DNA of 64,000 nt, taken from contig NZ_QFZZ01000001.1 in NCBI RefSeq assembly GCF_005233515.1, positions 277,320 to 341,319 on the forward strand. Reading direction: 5' to 3'. The notes beneath the pieces are model-generated. The model worked only from the letters and a program-made list of their open reading frames with translations, made no database searches and was not told where the DNA came from. Source of the DNA: Pseudomonas sp. CFBP13508. Lineage in GTDB: Bacteria; Pseudomonadota; Gammaproteobacteria; Pseudomonadales; Pseudomonadaceae. This document shows, piece after piece, positions 54,747 to 63,628 of this stretch (position 1 is its first letter; each line of letters starts with the position of its first letter). Position numbers and translations under genes: made by a program.

Positions 54747-57700
54747 ATGCACCTGCTCAGGACTCAGCCCGGCGGATTCGTCTCGGACGACAACATTGCC
54801 GACCTCGGACAAACCCCCGCCGAGCTGGTGATCCTGTGCAGTGGCGATTCCAGCCTGGCGCTGCTCGCCGAGGCTGCGCAGCAATTGCCGGATGACTACC
54901 CGAGCCTGCGCCTGGCCAATCCGATGCAGGTGCAGAATCATGCCTCGGTCGATCTGTATGTCGACGAAGTGCTGCGCCACGCCAAGGTCATTCTGATCTC
55001 GCTGCATGGCGGCATCGCCTATTGGCGCTACGGCGTCGAGCGGCTGGTCGAGTTGTCCGAACGCGGCGTGCAACTGATTCTGGTGCCCGGCGATGACCGC
55101 CCGGACCCCGAGCTCAGCGACTTGAGCACGGTCAGCGCCGAAGCACGCGATCGACTCTGGCAATTCCTGCGTCAGGGCGGCATGGGCAATGCACTGGATT
55201 TCTTCCGTTGCCTGGGCAACCAATGGTTCGCCCGCGATTACCCGTGGAGCGAGCCGCAAACCCTGCCGCGCACGGCGATTTATCACCCACAGAAAAACAG
55301 CGCCGCCCTGAGTGACTGGCAGGCCGAATGGCTGCCCGATCAACCCGTGGCGGCGCTGTTGTTTTATCGCTCGCATTTGCAGGCGGCGAACACCGCGTTC
55401 ATCGATGTGTTCTGCCAGCGTTTGCAGGCAGCCGGACTCAATCCGCTGCCGATCGCGGTGGCCAGTCTGAAAGAACCCGGTTGTCTGTCGGTGGTCGAGG
55501 ACTGGCTGGATGAAGTCGAGGCGGGGGTGATTCTCAACACCACCGGTTTTGCCCAATCGAGTCCCGAGGCGCCGCATCTGCGCCCGTTTCGCCGCAACAT
55601 CCCGGTGATTCAAGCGATCTGCGCCCAGGACAACGAGCCTGGCTGGCGCGACAGCGAACAGGGCCTCGGGCCGCGTGATCTGGCGATGCACATTGCTTTG
55701 CCGGAGCTTGACGGGCGCATCATCAGCCGGCCGATCAGCTTCAAGGATCTGGCCTGGCGCAGCGAGCGCAGTCAGTCCGATGTGGTCTGCTATCGCGCCC
55801 AGCCCGAACGCATGGATTTCGTCGCCGAACTGGCGCGGCGCTGGGTAGCTTTGGCACGCGTGCCGAACGGCGAAAAACGCATCGCGCTGATCCTCGCCAA
55901 CTACCCGACCCGCGACGGCCGCATCGGCAATGGCGTCGGCCTCGATACGCCGGCGGCGGCGCTGAATATCCTCCGCGCATTGCGTGCCGAAGGTTATCCG
56001 ATCACGGCCGAGTTGCCCGACAGCGGCACCGAGCTGATCCAGCAATTGCTCGGCGGCGTCAGCAACGACCTCGATAGTCTCGACTTGCGCCCGTGCCAGC
56101 AGAGCCTGGCGATGGACGATTACCTGGCAATGTTCAATGCGCTGCCGCAGGCCAATCGCGCTGCGGTGGTCGAGCGTTGGGGATCGCCGCAAAACGATCC
56201 GATGTGCCGCGACGGTCGCTTGATGATCGCCGGTCTGCGTTTCGGTCTGACCTTTGTCGGCATCCAGCCGGCCCGGGGTTATCAGGTCGATCCGAGCGCG
56301 GTGTATCACGACCCGGACCTGGTTCCGCCGCATGGCTATCTGGCGTTCTATTTCTGGTTGCGCAACACCTACGGCGCCCACGGCGTGATCCACGTCGGCA
56401 AGCACGGCAATCTCGAATGGCTGCCGGGCAAGGGCGTTGGGCTATCGGAAAACTGCTGGCCGGATGCGTTGCTCGGCCCGCTGCCAAATATCTATCCGTT
56501 TATCGTCAACGATCCGGGCGAGGGCGCCCAGGCCAAGCGGCGCACGCAAGCGGTGATCATCGACCACCTGATGCCGCCACTGACCCGCGCCGAAACCTAC
56601 GGACCGCTGCGCAATCTGGAGTTGCTGGCCGACGAGTATTACGAGGCGCAACTGCTCGATCCGCGCCGTGCCCGCGAGTTGCAGCGCGACATTTTGCAAC
56701 TGGTGCGGGACACGCAGATCGACAGGGAACTGCAACTGGACGCAGCGCTGGACAGCGATGCCGATGCGGCGATCTGGTTGCCGCGTCTGGACACTTATCT
56801 GTGCGACCTCAAGGAATCGCAGATTCGCGATGGGTTGCACATTTTTGGCGAATCGCCGAGCGGGCGCTTGCGTATCGACACCTTGCTGGCGTTGCTGCGC
56901 ATCCCGCGCGGTGACGGCAAGGGCGCGCAGTCGAGTCTGCTGCGAGCACTGGCCAAAGCGTTTGCTCTCGGTTTTGATCCGCTGGATTGCGCCTTGGCCG
57001 ATCCGTGGAGCGGCCTGCGTCCGACCGAGTTGCAGGCCATCAGCGAAGAAGTCTGGCGCACCGCCGGCGACACCCGCGAACGCCTCGAATTGTTTGCCGC
57101 AGACCTGATCTCCCAAGCACTGAATGTCCCCTGTGGGAGCGAGCCTGCTCGCGAAAGCGGTGTGTCAGTAAAAGAACAGTTGTCTGACCCGACGCCTTCG
57201 CGAGCAGGCTCGCTCCCACAAGGGTCAGGGTGGGCTGAGGTTGATTCGATACTCGAGCATCTGCGCGAAGTCGTCGCCCCACGCCTCGACGCTTGTGGCC
57301 CGGCCGAAATGCGCGGTCTGCTCGACGCCCTCAGCGGTCGCTTCGTCCCCGCCGGGCCCAGCGGTGCTCCGAGCCGTGGTCGTCTCGATGTGTTGCCCAC
57401 CGGTCGTAATTTCTATTCGGTGGACGTTCGCAACCTGCCGACCACCACCGCGTGGCGCATCGGATTCCAGTCGGCAACGCTGATTCTCGAACGACACTTG
57501 CAGGATCACGGCGATCACTTGCGCCAGCTCGGCCTGTCGGTCTGGGGCACCGCAACCATGCGCACCGGCGGCGACGACATCGCCCAAGCCATGGCGCTGA
57601 TGGGCGTGCGTCCGGTCTGGGCCACGGGCAGTCAGCGTGTGGATGATTTCGAGATTCTGCCGCTGAGTCTGCTCGATCGTCCAAGAGTCGACGTGACGCT

Positions 57701-58595
57701 GCGGGTTTCGGGGTTTTTCCGTGATGCGTTTGCCAATCTCATCCGCCTGTTCGACGCCGCCGTGCAAGCGGTGGCCGCGCTGGACGAGCCGGACGACTTG
57801 AACCCATTGGCCGCCAAGGTGCGCGCCGAACGCCAGGCGCTGTTGCAGTCGGGCGTCGATGAAGATACCGCGCGGCGTCAGGCCGGGTGGCGCATCTTCG
57901 GCGCGAAACCGGGGGCGTATGGCGCCGGGGTGCAAGGCGCGATCGACGGGCGCCTGTGGCAGACCCGCGAAGACCTCGCCGAGGTCTACCTGAACTGGGG
58001 CGCCTACGCTTACGGCGGCGCCGACGAGGGCACGGCTGCCCGCGAGCAGTTCAGCCAGCGCCTGAGCCAGGTACAGGCAGTTCTGCAAAACCAGGACAAT
58101 CGCGAGCATGACTTGCTCGATTCCAACGATTACTACCAGTTCCAGGGCGGCATGCTCGCTGCGGTGGAGACGCTGCGCGGCGAAGCGGCGGCCAGTTATC
58201 ACGGCGATCACAGCCAGCCGGATCTGCCGAAGATTCGTACTTTGAAGGAAGAGCTCAATCGCGTGGTGCGCTCGCGCGCGGCGAATCCGAAGTGGATCGA
58301 CGGAATCAAGCGTCACGGCTACAAAGGCGCGTTCGAACTGGCGGCGACTGTTGATAATCTGTTCGCCTTCGATGCGACTACGCAGTTGATTGATGACCAT
58401 CAGTACGCGTTGCTGGCGGAGGCATATTTGCTCGATCCGGCGACCCGGGATTTTGTTCGTGAACATAATCCCCACGCGTTGCGCGACATGACCGAACGCA
58501 TGCTCGAAGCGCAGCAGCGCGGGATGTGGCAGGAGCCTGGGGCTTATAAAGAGGCGCTGGAGAATTTGCTGTTGGATATCGAGGAAGATATGTAG
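54747..58595 (+). CDS. cobN: Cobaltochelatase large subunit CobN, with in-frame REP insertion
   Basis: The protein has 1,282 residues from the ATG at 54747. It matches CobN/BchH-type chelatase subunits: LHGGIAYWRYG near 90, HVGKHGNLEWLPGKGVGLS near 550, and DVRNLPTTTAWRIGFQSATL near 890. It inserts Co2+ into hydrogenobyrinic acid a,c-diamide with an AAA/VWA partner. Residues about 795-829 (NVPCGSEPARESG ... TPSRAGSLPQG) are the translation of a REP doublet at 57129-57224. The family length in Pseudomonas is about 1,250, so the insertion adds about 32 residues with no frame loss. It lies between conserved blocks, so function may be kept. Confidence 0.94.
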   Translation: MHLLRTQPGGFVSDDNIADLGQTPAELVILCSGDSSLALLAEAAQQLPDDYPSLRLANPMQVQNHASVDLYVDEVLRHAKVILISLHGGIAYWRYGVERLVELSERGVQLILVPGDDRPDPELSDLSTVSAEARDRLWQFLRQGGMGNALDFFRCLGNQWFARDYPWSEPQTLPRTAIYHPQKNSAALSDWQAEWLPDQPVAALLFYRSHLQAANTAFIDVFCQRLQAAGLNPLPIAVASLKEPGCLSVVEDWLDEVEAGVILNTTGFAQSSPEAPHLRPFRRNIPVIQAICAQDNEPGWRDSEQGLGPRDLAMHIALPELDGRIISRPISFKDLAWRSERSQSDVVCYRAQPERMDFVAELARRWVALARVPNGEKRIALILANYPTRDGRIGNGVGLDTPAAALNILRALRAEGYPITAELPDSGTELIQQLLGGVSNDLDSLDLRPCQQSLAMDDYLAMFNALPQANRAAVVERWGSPQNDPMCRDGRLMIAGLRFGLTFVGIQPARGYQVDPSAVYHDPDLVPPHGYLAFYFWLRNTYGAHGVIHVGKHGNLEWLPGKGVGLSENCWPDALLGPLPNIYPFIVNDPGEGAQAKRRTQAVIIDHLMPPLTRAETYGPLRNLELLADEYYEAQLLDPRRARELQRDILQLVRDTQIDRELQLDAALDSDADAAIWLPRLDTYLCDLKESQIRDGLHIFGESPSGRLRIDTLLALLRIPRGDGKGAQSSLLRALAKAFALGFDPLDCALADPWSGLRPTELQAISEEVWRTAGDTRERLELFAADLISQALNVPCGSEPARESGVSVKEQLSDPTPSRAGSLPQGSGWAEVDSILEHLREVVAPRLDACGPAEMRGLLDALSGRFVPAGPSGAPSRGRLDVLPTGRNFYSVDVRNLPTTTAWRIGFQSATLILERHLQDHGDHLRQLGLSVWGTATMRTGGDDIAQAMALMGVRPVWATGSQRVDDFEILPLSLLDRPRVDVTLRVSGFFRDAFANLIRLFDAAVQAVAALDEPDDLNPLAAKVRAERQALLQSGVDEDTARRQAGWRIFGAKPGAYGAGVQGAIDGRLWQTREDLAEVYLNWGAYAYGGADEGTAAREQFSQRLSQVQAVLQNQDNREHDLLDSNDYYQFQGGMLAAVETLRGEAAASYHGDHSQPDLPKIRTLKEELNRVVRSRAANPKWIDGIKRHGYKGAFELAATVDNLFAFDATTQLIDDHQYALLAEAYLLDPATRDFVREHNPHALRDMTERMLEAQQRGMWQEPGAYKEALENLLLDIEEDM
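57129..57224. repeat. REP doublet (REPIN) inside the cobN coding sequence
   Basis: CCTGTGGGAGCGAGCCTGC then GCGAAAGCGGTGTGTCAGT, a short core, and the inverted copy ending CTCGCTCCCACAAGGG. The core GTGTCAGT is shared with the units of the array at 2826-3530, so this is the same element type. It is about 96 bp, a multiple of three, and has no stop codon in the cobN frame. Confidence 0.92.
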
Positions 58596-58609
58596 CCGCT
58601 AAAAAGCTA

Positions 58610-58754
58610 CCCTCACCCCAGCCCTCTTCCGGAGGGAGAGGGAGCCGATCTCTAGCGCTGTCGAAATTTGCGTCGACCCGATGCATCACGTCGACAGAAC
58701 TCGAGAGGCCCTCACCCTAGCCCTCTCCCTCTGGGAGAGGGCTAGGGTGAGGGC
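58610..58754. repeat. 145-bp composite palindromic element between cobN and the chlI-like gene
   Basis: Two hairpin repeats (58610-58642, CCTCACCCCAGCCCTCTTCC; and 58709-58754, arms CCCTCACCCTAGCCCTCTCC) flank about 66 bp that begin GAGCCGAT, as in the element at 52961-53107. It separates cobN from the chlI-like gene and could act as a partial terminator or mRNA stabiliser. Confidence 0.85.
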
Positions 58755-58808
58755 AACAACTGACACACCACAACGTCATGACCATCCACGACCACGAAAG
58801 AGTAACCC

Positions 58809-59819
58809 ATGACCGACACCCCGCATTTCCCACTCTCCGCCGTGGTCGGCGCCGATGACTTGAAGCTCGCCCTGTGCCTGACCGCAATCGACCCGAAAAT
58901 CGGCGGCGTACTCATCGAAGGTCCGCGCGGCATGGCCAAGTCGACGCTGGCGAGGGGCCTGGCGGATCTGCTCGCCAGCGGCCAGTTTGTCACTTTGCCG
59001 TTGGGCGCTACCGAAGAGCGGCTGGTGGGCACCCTCGACCTCGACGCTGCCCTGAGCGACGGTCGCGCGCAGTTTTCGCCCGGTGTTCTGGCCAAGGCTG
59101 ACGGTGGCGTTCTGTACGTCGACGAGGTCAATCTGCTGCCCGACCACTTGGTCGACCTGCTGCTCGATGTCGCCGCCAGTGGTATCAACCTGATTGAGCG
59201 TGACGGCATTTCCCATCGGCATTCGGCGAAATTCGTCCTGATCGGCACCATGAACCCCGAAGAGGGCGAGTTGCGGCCGCAACTGCTTGACCGTTTCGGT
59301 TTGAATGTCGCCCTCAACGGCCACACCGCGCCCGTCGAGCGCGGGCAGATCATTCGCCGGCGGCTGGATTTCGACAGCGATCCACAAGCCTTTTGCGGGC
59401 AATGGGCAAGCCAGCAACAGACATTGCGTTCGCGTTGTGAAAGCGCCCGCGAGCGTTTGGCAGCCATCCCACTGGATGACGCGGCATTGGCGTTGATTAC
59501 CGAGCGTTGTTTCGCTGCTGGCGTCGATGGCTTGCGTGCCGATCTGGTCTGGTTGCGCGCGGCCCGCGCCCATGCCGCGTGGCGTGGGGCGGATGCGATT
59601 GCTGAAGAGGACATCGACGCGGTGGCCGAATTTGCCCTGCGCCATCGCCGTCGCGAGCAGCCCTTGGCCGGCGCGGAGCCACAAGCGCAATCTCCGTCAG
59701 GCGCAGACAGCAAATCCGGTGAAGGGCAGGGCCAGTGGGGCGAGATGCCGGCGACGGCGCAAGCCACCGGTGCCCGCCGCGACGTTCCGAGCTGGCCGCC
59801 ACTGGCAAAAAAGCCCTAG
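58809..59819 (+). CDS. ChlI/BchI-like AAA+ ATPase (cobaltochelatase-associated)
   Basis: The protein has 336 residues from the ATG at 58809. Walker A is EGPRGMAKST (about 38-47), Walker B GGVLYVDEVNLL (about 97-108), sensor FVLIGTMNPEEGELRPQLLDRFG, as in magnesium-chelatase I subunits. The C-terminal 50 residues are a low-complexity linker. Together with the VWA-domain protein encoded downstream it probably forms the AAA/VWA motor for CobN, taking the place of CobS/CobT. The two are in different frames and overlap. Confidence 0.88.
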   Translation: MTDTPHFPLSAVVGADDLKLALCLTAIDPKIGGVLIEGPRGMAKSTLARGLADLLASGQFVTLPLGATEERLVGTLDLDAALSDGRAQFSPGVLAKADGGVLYVDEVNLLPDHLVDLLLDVAASGINLIERDGISHRHSAKFVLIGTMNPEEGELRPQLLDRFGLNVALNGHTAPVERGQIIRRRLDFDSDPQAFCGQWASQQQTLRSRCESARERLAAIPLDDAALALITERCFAAGVDGLRADLVWLRAARAHAAWRGADAIAEEDIDAVAEFALRHRRREQPLAGAEPQAQSPSGADSKSGEGQGQWGEMPATAQATGARRDVPSWPPLAKKP

Positions 59820-60484
59820 GCATTCGCCCCCGGTCCGACGCGGGGGCGAATGCCAGACCCCGTGCCGGACAACTCGATAATGGCCGTCAGGGCCAACGGC
59901 AGTCAGCCAGCGCCGGTGCGGTGAACTGGCCTGGCACGCTGCTCAATGGCCGCCCCCAGCGCCGCGCCGATCTGCTGTTTCAACAGCGCACCCGCTCGCC
60001 CCATGAAGTCTGGCTGGTGATCGTCGACGCGTCGGCTTCGACCCGTCGCCATCAGGCCTTGAGCGACGCCAAGGGCCTGCTCGCGCAGCTGTTCGACGAT
60101 GCTTATCGCCAGCGGGCGCGGCTGGCGTTGCTGACCGCCAGCGGTTCTGCGCCGCAATGGCAAGTGCAAGGTTTGAAGGCCTCAAGCGGCCTGAGCGTCT
60201 GGCTCGACGGTCTGGGCGCCGGTGGCGGCACGCCGTTGCTCGCGGCACTGGAGCAGGCGCAGCAATGGCTGACGCTGCGACGCAAGCGCTTTTCTGCCGA
60301 ACAGCAACGCTGCCTGATCGTGACCGATGGTCGCGTGAAAGAACTGTCGGCGTTGCCAGTGCTGGCGTGTCCGGGATTGCTGATCGACATTGAGCGCGGG
60401 CCGATTCGACTGGGCCGGGCGAAGGATCTGGCGACCGCGCTGCAAGCGCAGTATCAGCATATCGATGAGCTGGGTCTGCGCTGA
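59735..60484 (+). CDS. VWA-domain protein (ChlD/BchD C-terminal type), chelatase partner
   Basis: The protein has up to 249 residues if the GTG at 59735 (with AAGGG upstream) is the start, overlapping the AAA gene by 85 bases; the true start may be further down, for example the GTG of VNWPGTLL. The sure part has the MIDAS motif: VIVDASAST, GGGTPLLAALEQA and LIVTDGRV. In ChlD proteins an AAA domain, a basic linker and a VWA domain are one chain; here the AAA and VWA parts are separate reading frames. The linker-like region of both is found around the overlap. Confidence 0.82.
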   Translation: MGRDAGDGASHRCPPRRSELAATGKKALGIRPRSDAGANARPRAGQLDNGRQGQRQSASAGAVNWPGTLLNGRPQRRADLLFQQRTRSPHEVWLVIVDASASTRRHQALSDAKGLLAQLFDDAYRQRARLALLTASGSAPQWQVQGLKASSGLSVWLDGLGAGGGTPLLAALEQAQQWLTLRRKRFSAEQQRCLIVTDGRVKELSALPVLACPGLLIDIERGPIRLGRAKDLATALQAQYQHIDELGLR

Positions 60485-60841
60485 AATCCGCCGCGCCGCT
60501 CAAACCTTGTGGGAGCGAGCCTGCTGGCGAAGGCTTCTTCAGCAACGCTGAAAGTCTGCGATCAAGGTCATTTATACAGATTTTGAAATGATTTACCGCT
60601 GTGGAGCAGGCCAGCCGACCCTGTACGCTCCAAGGCCATTTTTCATTCAGGATTTACATGAACACCCTCTCGGAGCCTCCCAGTCAGCACTCTCCAGCGC
60701 AACGTTGCGCGGTCTTGATTCTTTCGCAGCACCCCGTCTTCCGACTCCCGACTATGGTTGATAACGCGGCTCTTGAGCCTCCGCGTTGCACTTCGCCGTG
60801 TCTGGCCGCCTGAATTCACTGAAGAGAGATCGAGACGTTTT
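60485..60841. other. Intergenic region with a single REP, before the TerC/CBS/CorC gene
   Basis: This gap of 357 bases contains one REP half-site at 60506-60537 (GTGGGAGCGAGCCTGCTGGC, with one base changed from the usual). A 51-codon open frame at 60658-60813 has only a poor ribosome site and no recognisable content, so I do not call it a gene. No manganese-type (yybP-ykoY) riboswitch was recognised, although that would be expected for some TerC genes. Confidence 0.5.
60506..60537 (+). repeat. Single REP sequence
   Basis: TGTGGGAGCGAGCCTGCTGG followed by CGAAGGC, without an inverted partner. The CTGG variant weakens the palindrome. It is 21 bases after the VWA-protein gene. Confidence 0.8.
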
Positions 60842-62401
60842 ATGGAATGGTTAGCGGATCCCACGGCCTGGTTAGGCCTGTTGACTCTGATCGTGCTGGA
60901 ACTGGTACTGGGTATCGACAACCTGGTGTTCATCGCAATTCTTGCCGACAAACTGCCGCCGCATCAGCGTGATCGCGCGCGGATCATCGGCCTGTCCCTG
61001 GCGCTGATCATGCGCCTGGGCCTGTTGGCGAGCATTTCCTGGCTGGTTACGCTCACGCAGCCGTTGTTCGAGGTGTTCGACAAGAGCTTCTCCGGCCGCG
61101 ACCTGATCATGCTGTTCGGTGGTGTGTTCCTGTTGTTCAAGGCGACGATGGAGTTGCATGAGCGCCTCGAAGGCCACGTCGGCGAGCGCTCGACCAACAC
61201 GACCTACGCATTGTTCTGGCCAATCGTGGCGCAGATTGTGGTGCTCGACGCGGTGTTCTCCCTCGACGCGGTGATTACCGCCGTGGGCATGGTCGATGAA
61301 CTGGCGGTGATGATGATCGCCGTGATCATTTCCATCGGCCTGATGATCGTTGCCAGCAAGCCGCTGACCCGCTTCGTCAACGCGCATCCGACCGTGATCA
61401 TGCTGTGTCTGGGCTTCCTGATGATGATCGGTTTTGCCCTGACCGCAGAAGGTCTGGGCTTCCATATCCCGAAAGGTTACCTGTACGCGGCTATCGGTTT
61501 CTCGATCCTCATCGAAGTCTTCAACCAGATCGCCCGGGCTCGGCGCAAGCGTTCGATGCAGGGCGTGCGCCCGATGCGCGAGCGCACAGCCCATGCGGTG
61601 ATGCGTCTGCTCGGTGGCCGCAAGCTGGCGGTGGAGGAGGTCGGCGAGGAAATCTCCGACCTGCTGGACAACGGTGAAGCGCCGGTGGCCGAGCTGTTCG
61701 ACCGTCGTGAACGGGTGATGATCAGCGGTGTGCTGCAACTGGCGGAGCGGCCGATTCGCAACCTGATGACGGTGCGCGCCGACGTTGACCTGATTGATCT
61801 TGCCGATGATGCCGAAACCATTCGCACCAAGCTGATGCATTCGTCGTACTCGCGCTTGCCGTTGATTCGCGATGGCGCGGTGGATGAGCCGCTGGGCTTC
61901 GTACACAAGAAGGAATTGCTCAAGGAGTATCTGGCCGGCAACGAGCCGAACCTGGAGCATCTGGCACGCAAGACCGTCAATCTGCTCGACAGTTACTCGA
62001 TCCTCAATGCCCTGGAGCAGATGCGCGCGGCATCGACGCACATTGCCTTCGTGGTCAATGAGTTCGGCGATTTTGTCGGCGTGCTGACCATGACCGACAT
62101 CCTCGAATCGATCGCCGGTGAGTTGCCCGATGCCAGTGAAATCGAAGGCCCTGATGTGGTCGAAGAGCGCGGCGGGTTTCTGGTCAGCGGCGCGCTGCCC
62201 TTGGCTCGTGTACGCCAGCGTACCGGCTTCGATGCCGAGCCGACCGAGGATTATCAGACCATGGCCGGGTTGGTCATGAGTCTGCTGGATCGGTTGCCGA
62301 TGACCGGTGATCGGCTGGAATACGAGGGCTGGCAATTGACCGTCAAAGCGGTTGAAGAGCGACGGGTGACGCGGGTGTTGCTGGAGCGTGAGGTGGCTTG
62401 A
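60842..62401 (+). CDS. TerC-family membrane protein with CBS pair and CorC/HlyC domain
   Basis: The protein has 519 residues from the ATG at 60842 ([20 protein letters not shown]). Residues 1-240 form a TerC-type membrane domain of about seven helices, with [20 protein letters not shown] and [15 protein letters not shown], whose Asp residues are typical for metal export. Then a CBS pair (about 300-420, [33 protein letters not shown]), and a CorC_HlyC domain (about 435-515, [17 protein letters not shown]). It matches the E. coli YoaE/YegH class. Putative metal-ion export or homeostasis in the inner membrane; the substrate is unknown. Confidence 0.9.
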   Translation: MEWLADPTAWLGLLTLIVLELVLGIDNLVFIAILADKLPPHQRDRARIIGLSLALIMRLGLLASISWLVTLTQPLFEVFDKSFSGRDLIMLFGGVFLLFKATMELHERLEGHVGERSTNTTYALFWPIVAQIVVLDAVFSLDAVITAVGMVDELAVMMIAVIISIGLMIVASKPLTRFVNAHPTVIMLCLGFLMMIGFALTAEGLGFHIPKGYLYAAIGFSILIEVFNQIARARRKRSMQGVRPMRERTAHAVMRLLGGRKLAVEEVGEEISDLLDNGEAPVAELFDRRERVMISGVLQLAERPIRNLMTVRADVDLIDLADDAETIRTKLMHSSYSRLPLIRDGAVDEPLGFVHKKELLKEYLAGNEPNLEHLARKTVNLLDSYSILNALEQMRAASTHIAFVVNEFGDFVGVLTMTDILESIAGELPDASEIEGPDVVEERGGFLVSGALPLARVRQRTGFDAEPTEDYQTMAGLVMSLLDRLPMTGDRLEYEGWQLTVKAVEERRVTRVLLEREVA

Positions 62402-62436
62402 GCATTCGCGGAATGGCGCAGCGGTCGCTGCGCTTG

Positions 62437-63513
62437 TTACTGATGAAAAGTGAAGCGGTCCTTGCCCGTATGCTTTGATTCGTACAACGCCGCATCCGCC
62501 TTGATCAGCGCCTGATTCAACGAGTCACCCTCAGCCACCCGGGTAATGCCGATGCTGATGGTGACCGGGTGCTGGGTGGGCTGTTCACGCACTGACTGGC
62601 ACAGTTGCGTGGCAAGGCTTTCAACATCCTCGCGCCGCACTCCCGCCAGATAGATCGCGAACTCCTCACCGCCCATACGCGCGTAGTCAAACGCAACCAT
62701 CACTGCCTTGATATCGGCCGCGACGCGAATGAGCACCTCATCACCGATGTCATGCCCGTAGGTATCGTTGACCTTCTTGAAGTTGTCGATGTCGATCATC
62801 ATCAGGTAATGATCGCGCTCGCGCGGGCTTGCCAGCAGCCGTTGCCCTGCGTGGGTCATGAACGAGCGCCGGTTGGGAATCTGCGTCAGCGGGTCGTTAT
62901 AGGCCTGCTCCAGCAGTAACCGCGACATCAGGTAGTTGTTCAGCTTGGCCTCACGGAACTTCAAAAAGGTGTACACCGTGAGTGCGCAGAGGAACACGCT
63001 GTAGCAGGCAGTCAGGACGCCGCGCAGTTCAGTGATTTCGGTAGTGGTGGCGAGAAACGGGTTGAGGATCACCCAGATCACAACTTGTACCGCAAAGAAC
63101 GCCCAGCGCCGCAGCGGCAGTACCGACACGCTGTACAACATGCTCGCTGCTGCCAGCACCAGCCACAAGCTGTGCGAAGCAGGCGCGAGGCCGTCGACGA
63201 TCATTCGCACACCGACGGTCAATCCCAGAACCAGAAGCAAGGTGAGCACATCGAAATGACTGGCTCTGCGAGTGAAGCCGAGCACCACCGTCAACAGCGC
63301 GAAACCAGCGAGAAACGCCATCGAGCGCCACGTGAAACCCTGGCCGCCGAGAAAACTGACGATCAGATCAAACAGTAGCCACATGAAAATGCTGACCACA
63401 TAGATCAACAGGCTGAACGGTTTGAGCCGTTCGAATTCGCGCTGGAGAAACTCTTCCCTCAACTCGTCAGACGCGGTTTCCTTCAACGCTTGCGCTTCAA
63501 TGGTTTCGAACAT
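62437..63513 (-). CDS. Membrane-bound diguanylate cyclase
   Basis: The protein has 358 residues from the ATG at 63513 (MFETIEAQALKETAS); a longer frame starts at 63591 but adds non-coding-like residues. Residues 40-190 contain about six hydrophobic helices. The GGDEF domain covers about 200-355, with DPLTQIPNRRSF, DIDNFKKVNDTYGHDIGDEVL and the active-site loop ARMGGEEF. The inhibitory I-site RxxD is not present: the Asp is in place, but the Arg three residues earlier is a Val. It should make cyclic di-GMP without product inhibition. The sensory input of the membrane part is unknown. Confidence 0.92.
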   Translation of the reverse strand: MFETIEAQALKETASDELREEFLQREFERLKPFSLLIYVVSIFMWLLFDLIVSFLGGQGFTWRSMAFLAGFALLTVVLGFTRRASHFDVLTLLLVLGLTVGVRMIVDGLAPASHSLWLVLAAASMLYSVSVLPLRRWAFFAVQVVIWVILNPFLATTTEITELRGVLTACYSVFLCALTVYTFLKFREAKLNNYLMSRLLLEQAYNDPLTQIPNRRSFMTHAGQRLLASPRERDHYLMMIDIDNFKKVNDTYGHDIGDEVLIRVAADIKAVMVAFDYARMGGEEFAIYLAGVRREDVESLATQLCQSVREQPTQHPVTISIGITRVAEGDSLNQALIKADAALYESKHTGKDRFTFHQ

Positions 63514-63628
63514 GCTTATCCCGCTGTCTGCGCCGATCCTGGCAACCACCCGAACCGGCGGGCGGCGCGCAATGTGTTCGCTCAACAGCAAAGCAGGCAG
63601 ACCGCGGGTTGTCCAATCCCGGTCGGGT

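Noticed and set aside
53487..56405. 972-codon open frame on the minus strand
   Set aside because: It is antisense to cobW-cobN and also crosses the cobalamin riboswitch; no domain can be read and the composition is that of a shadow frame.
60658..60813. 51-codon frame before the TerC/CBS/CorC gene
   Set aside because: Weak ribosome site, no recognisable content, and no support for translation; left as intergenic.
60560..60841. yybP-ykoY manganese riboswitch before the TerC-family gene
   Set aside because: I looked for the conserved loop sequences of this riboswitch and did not find them.
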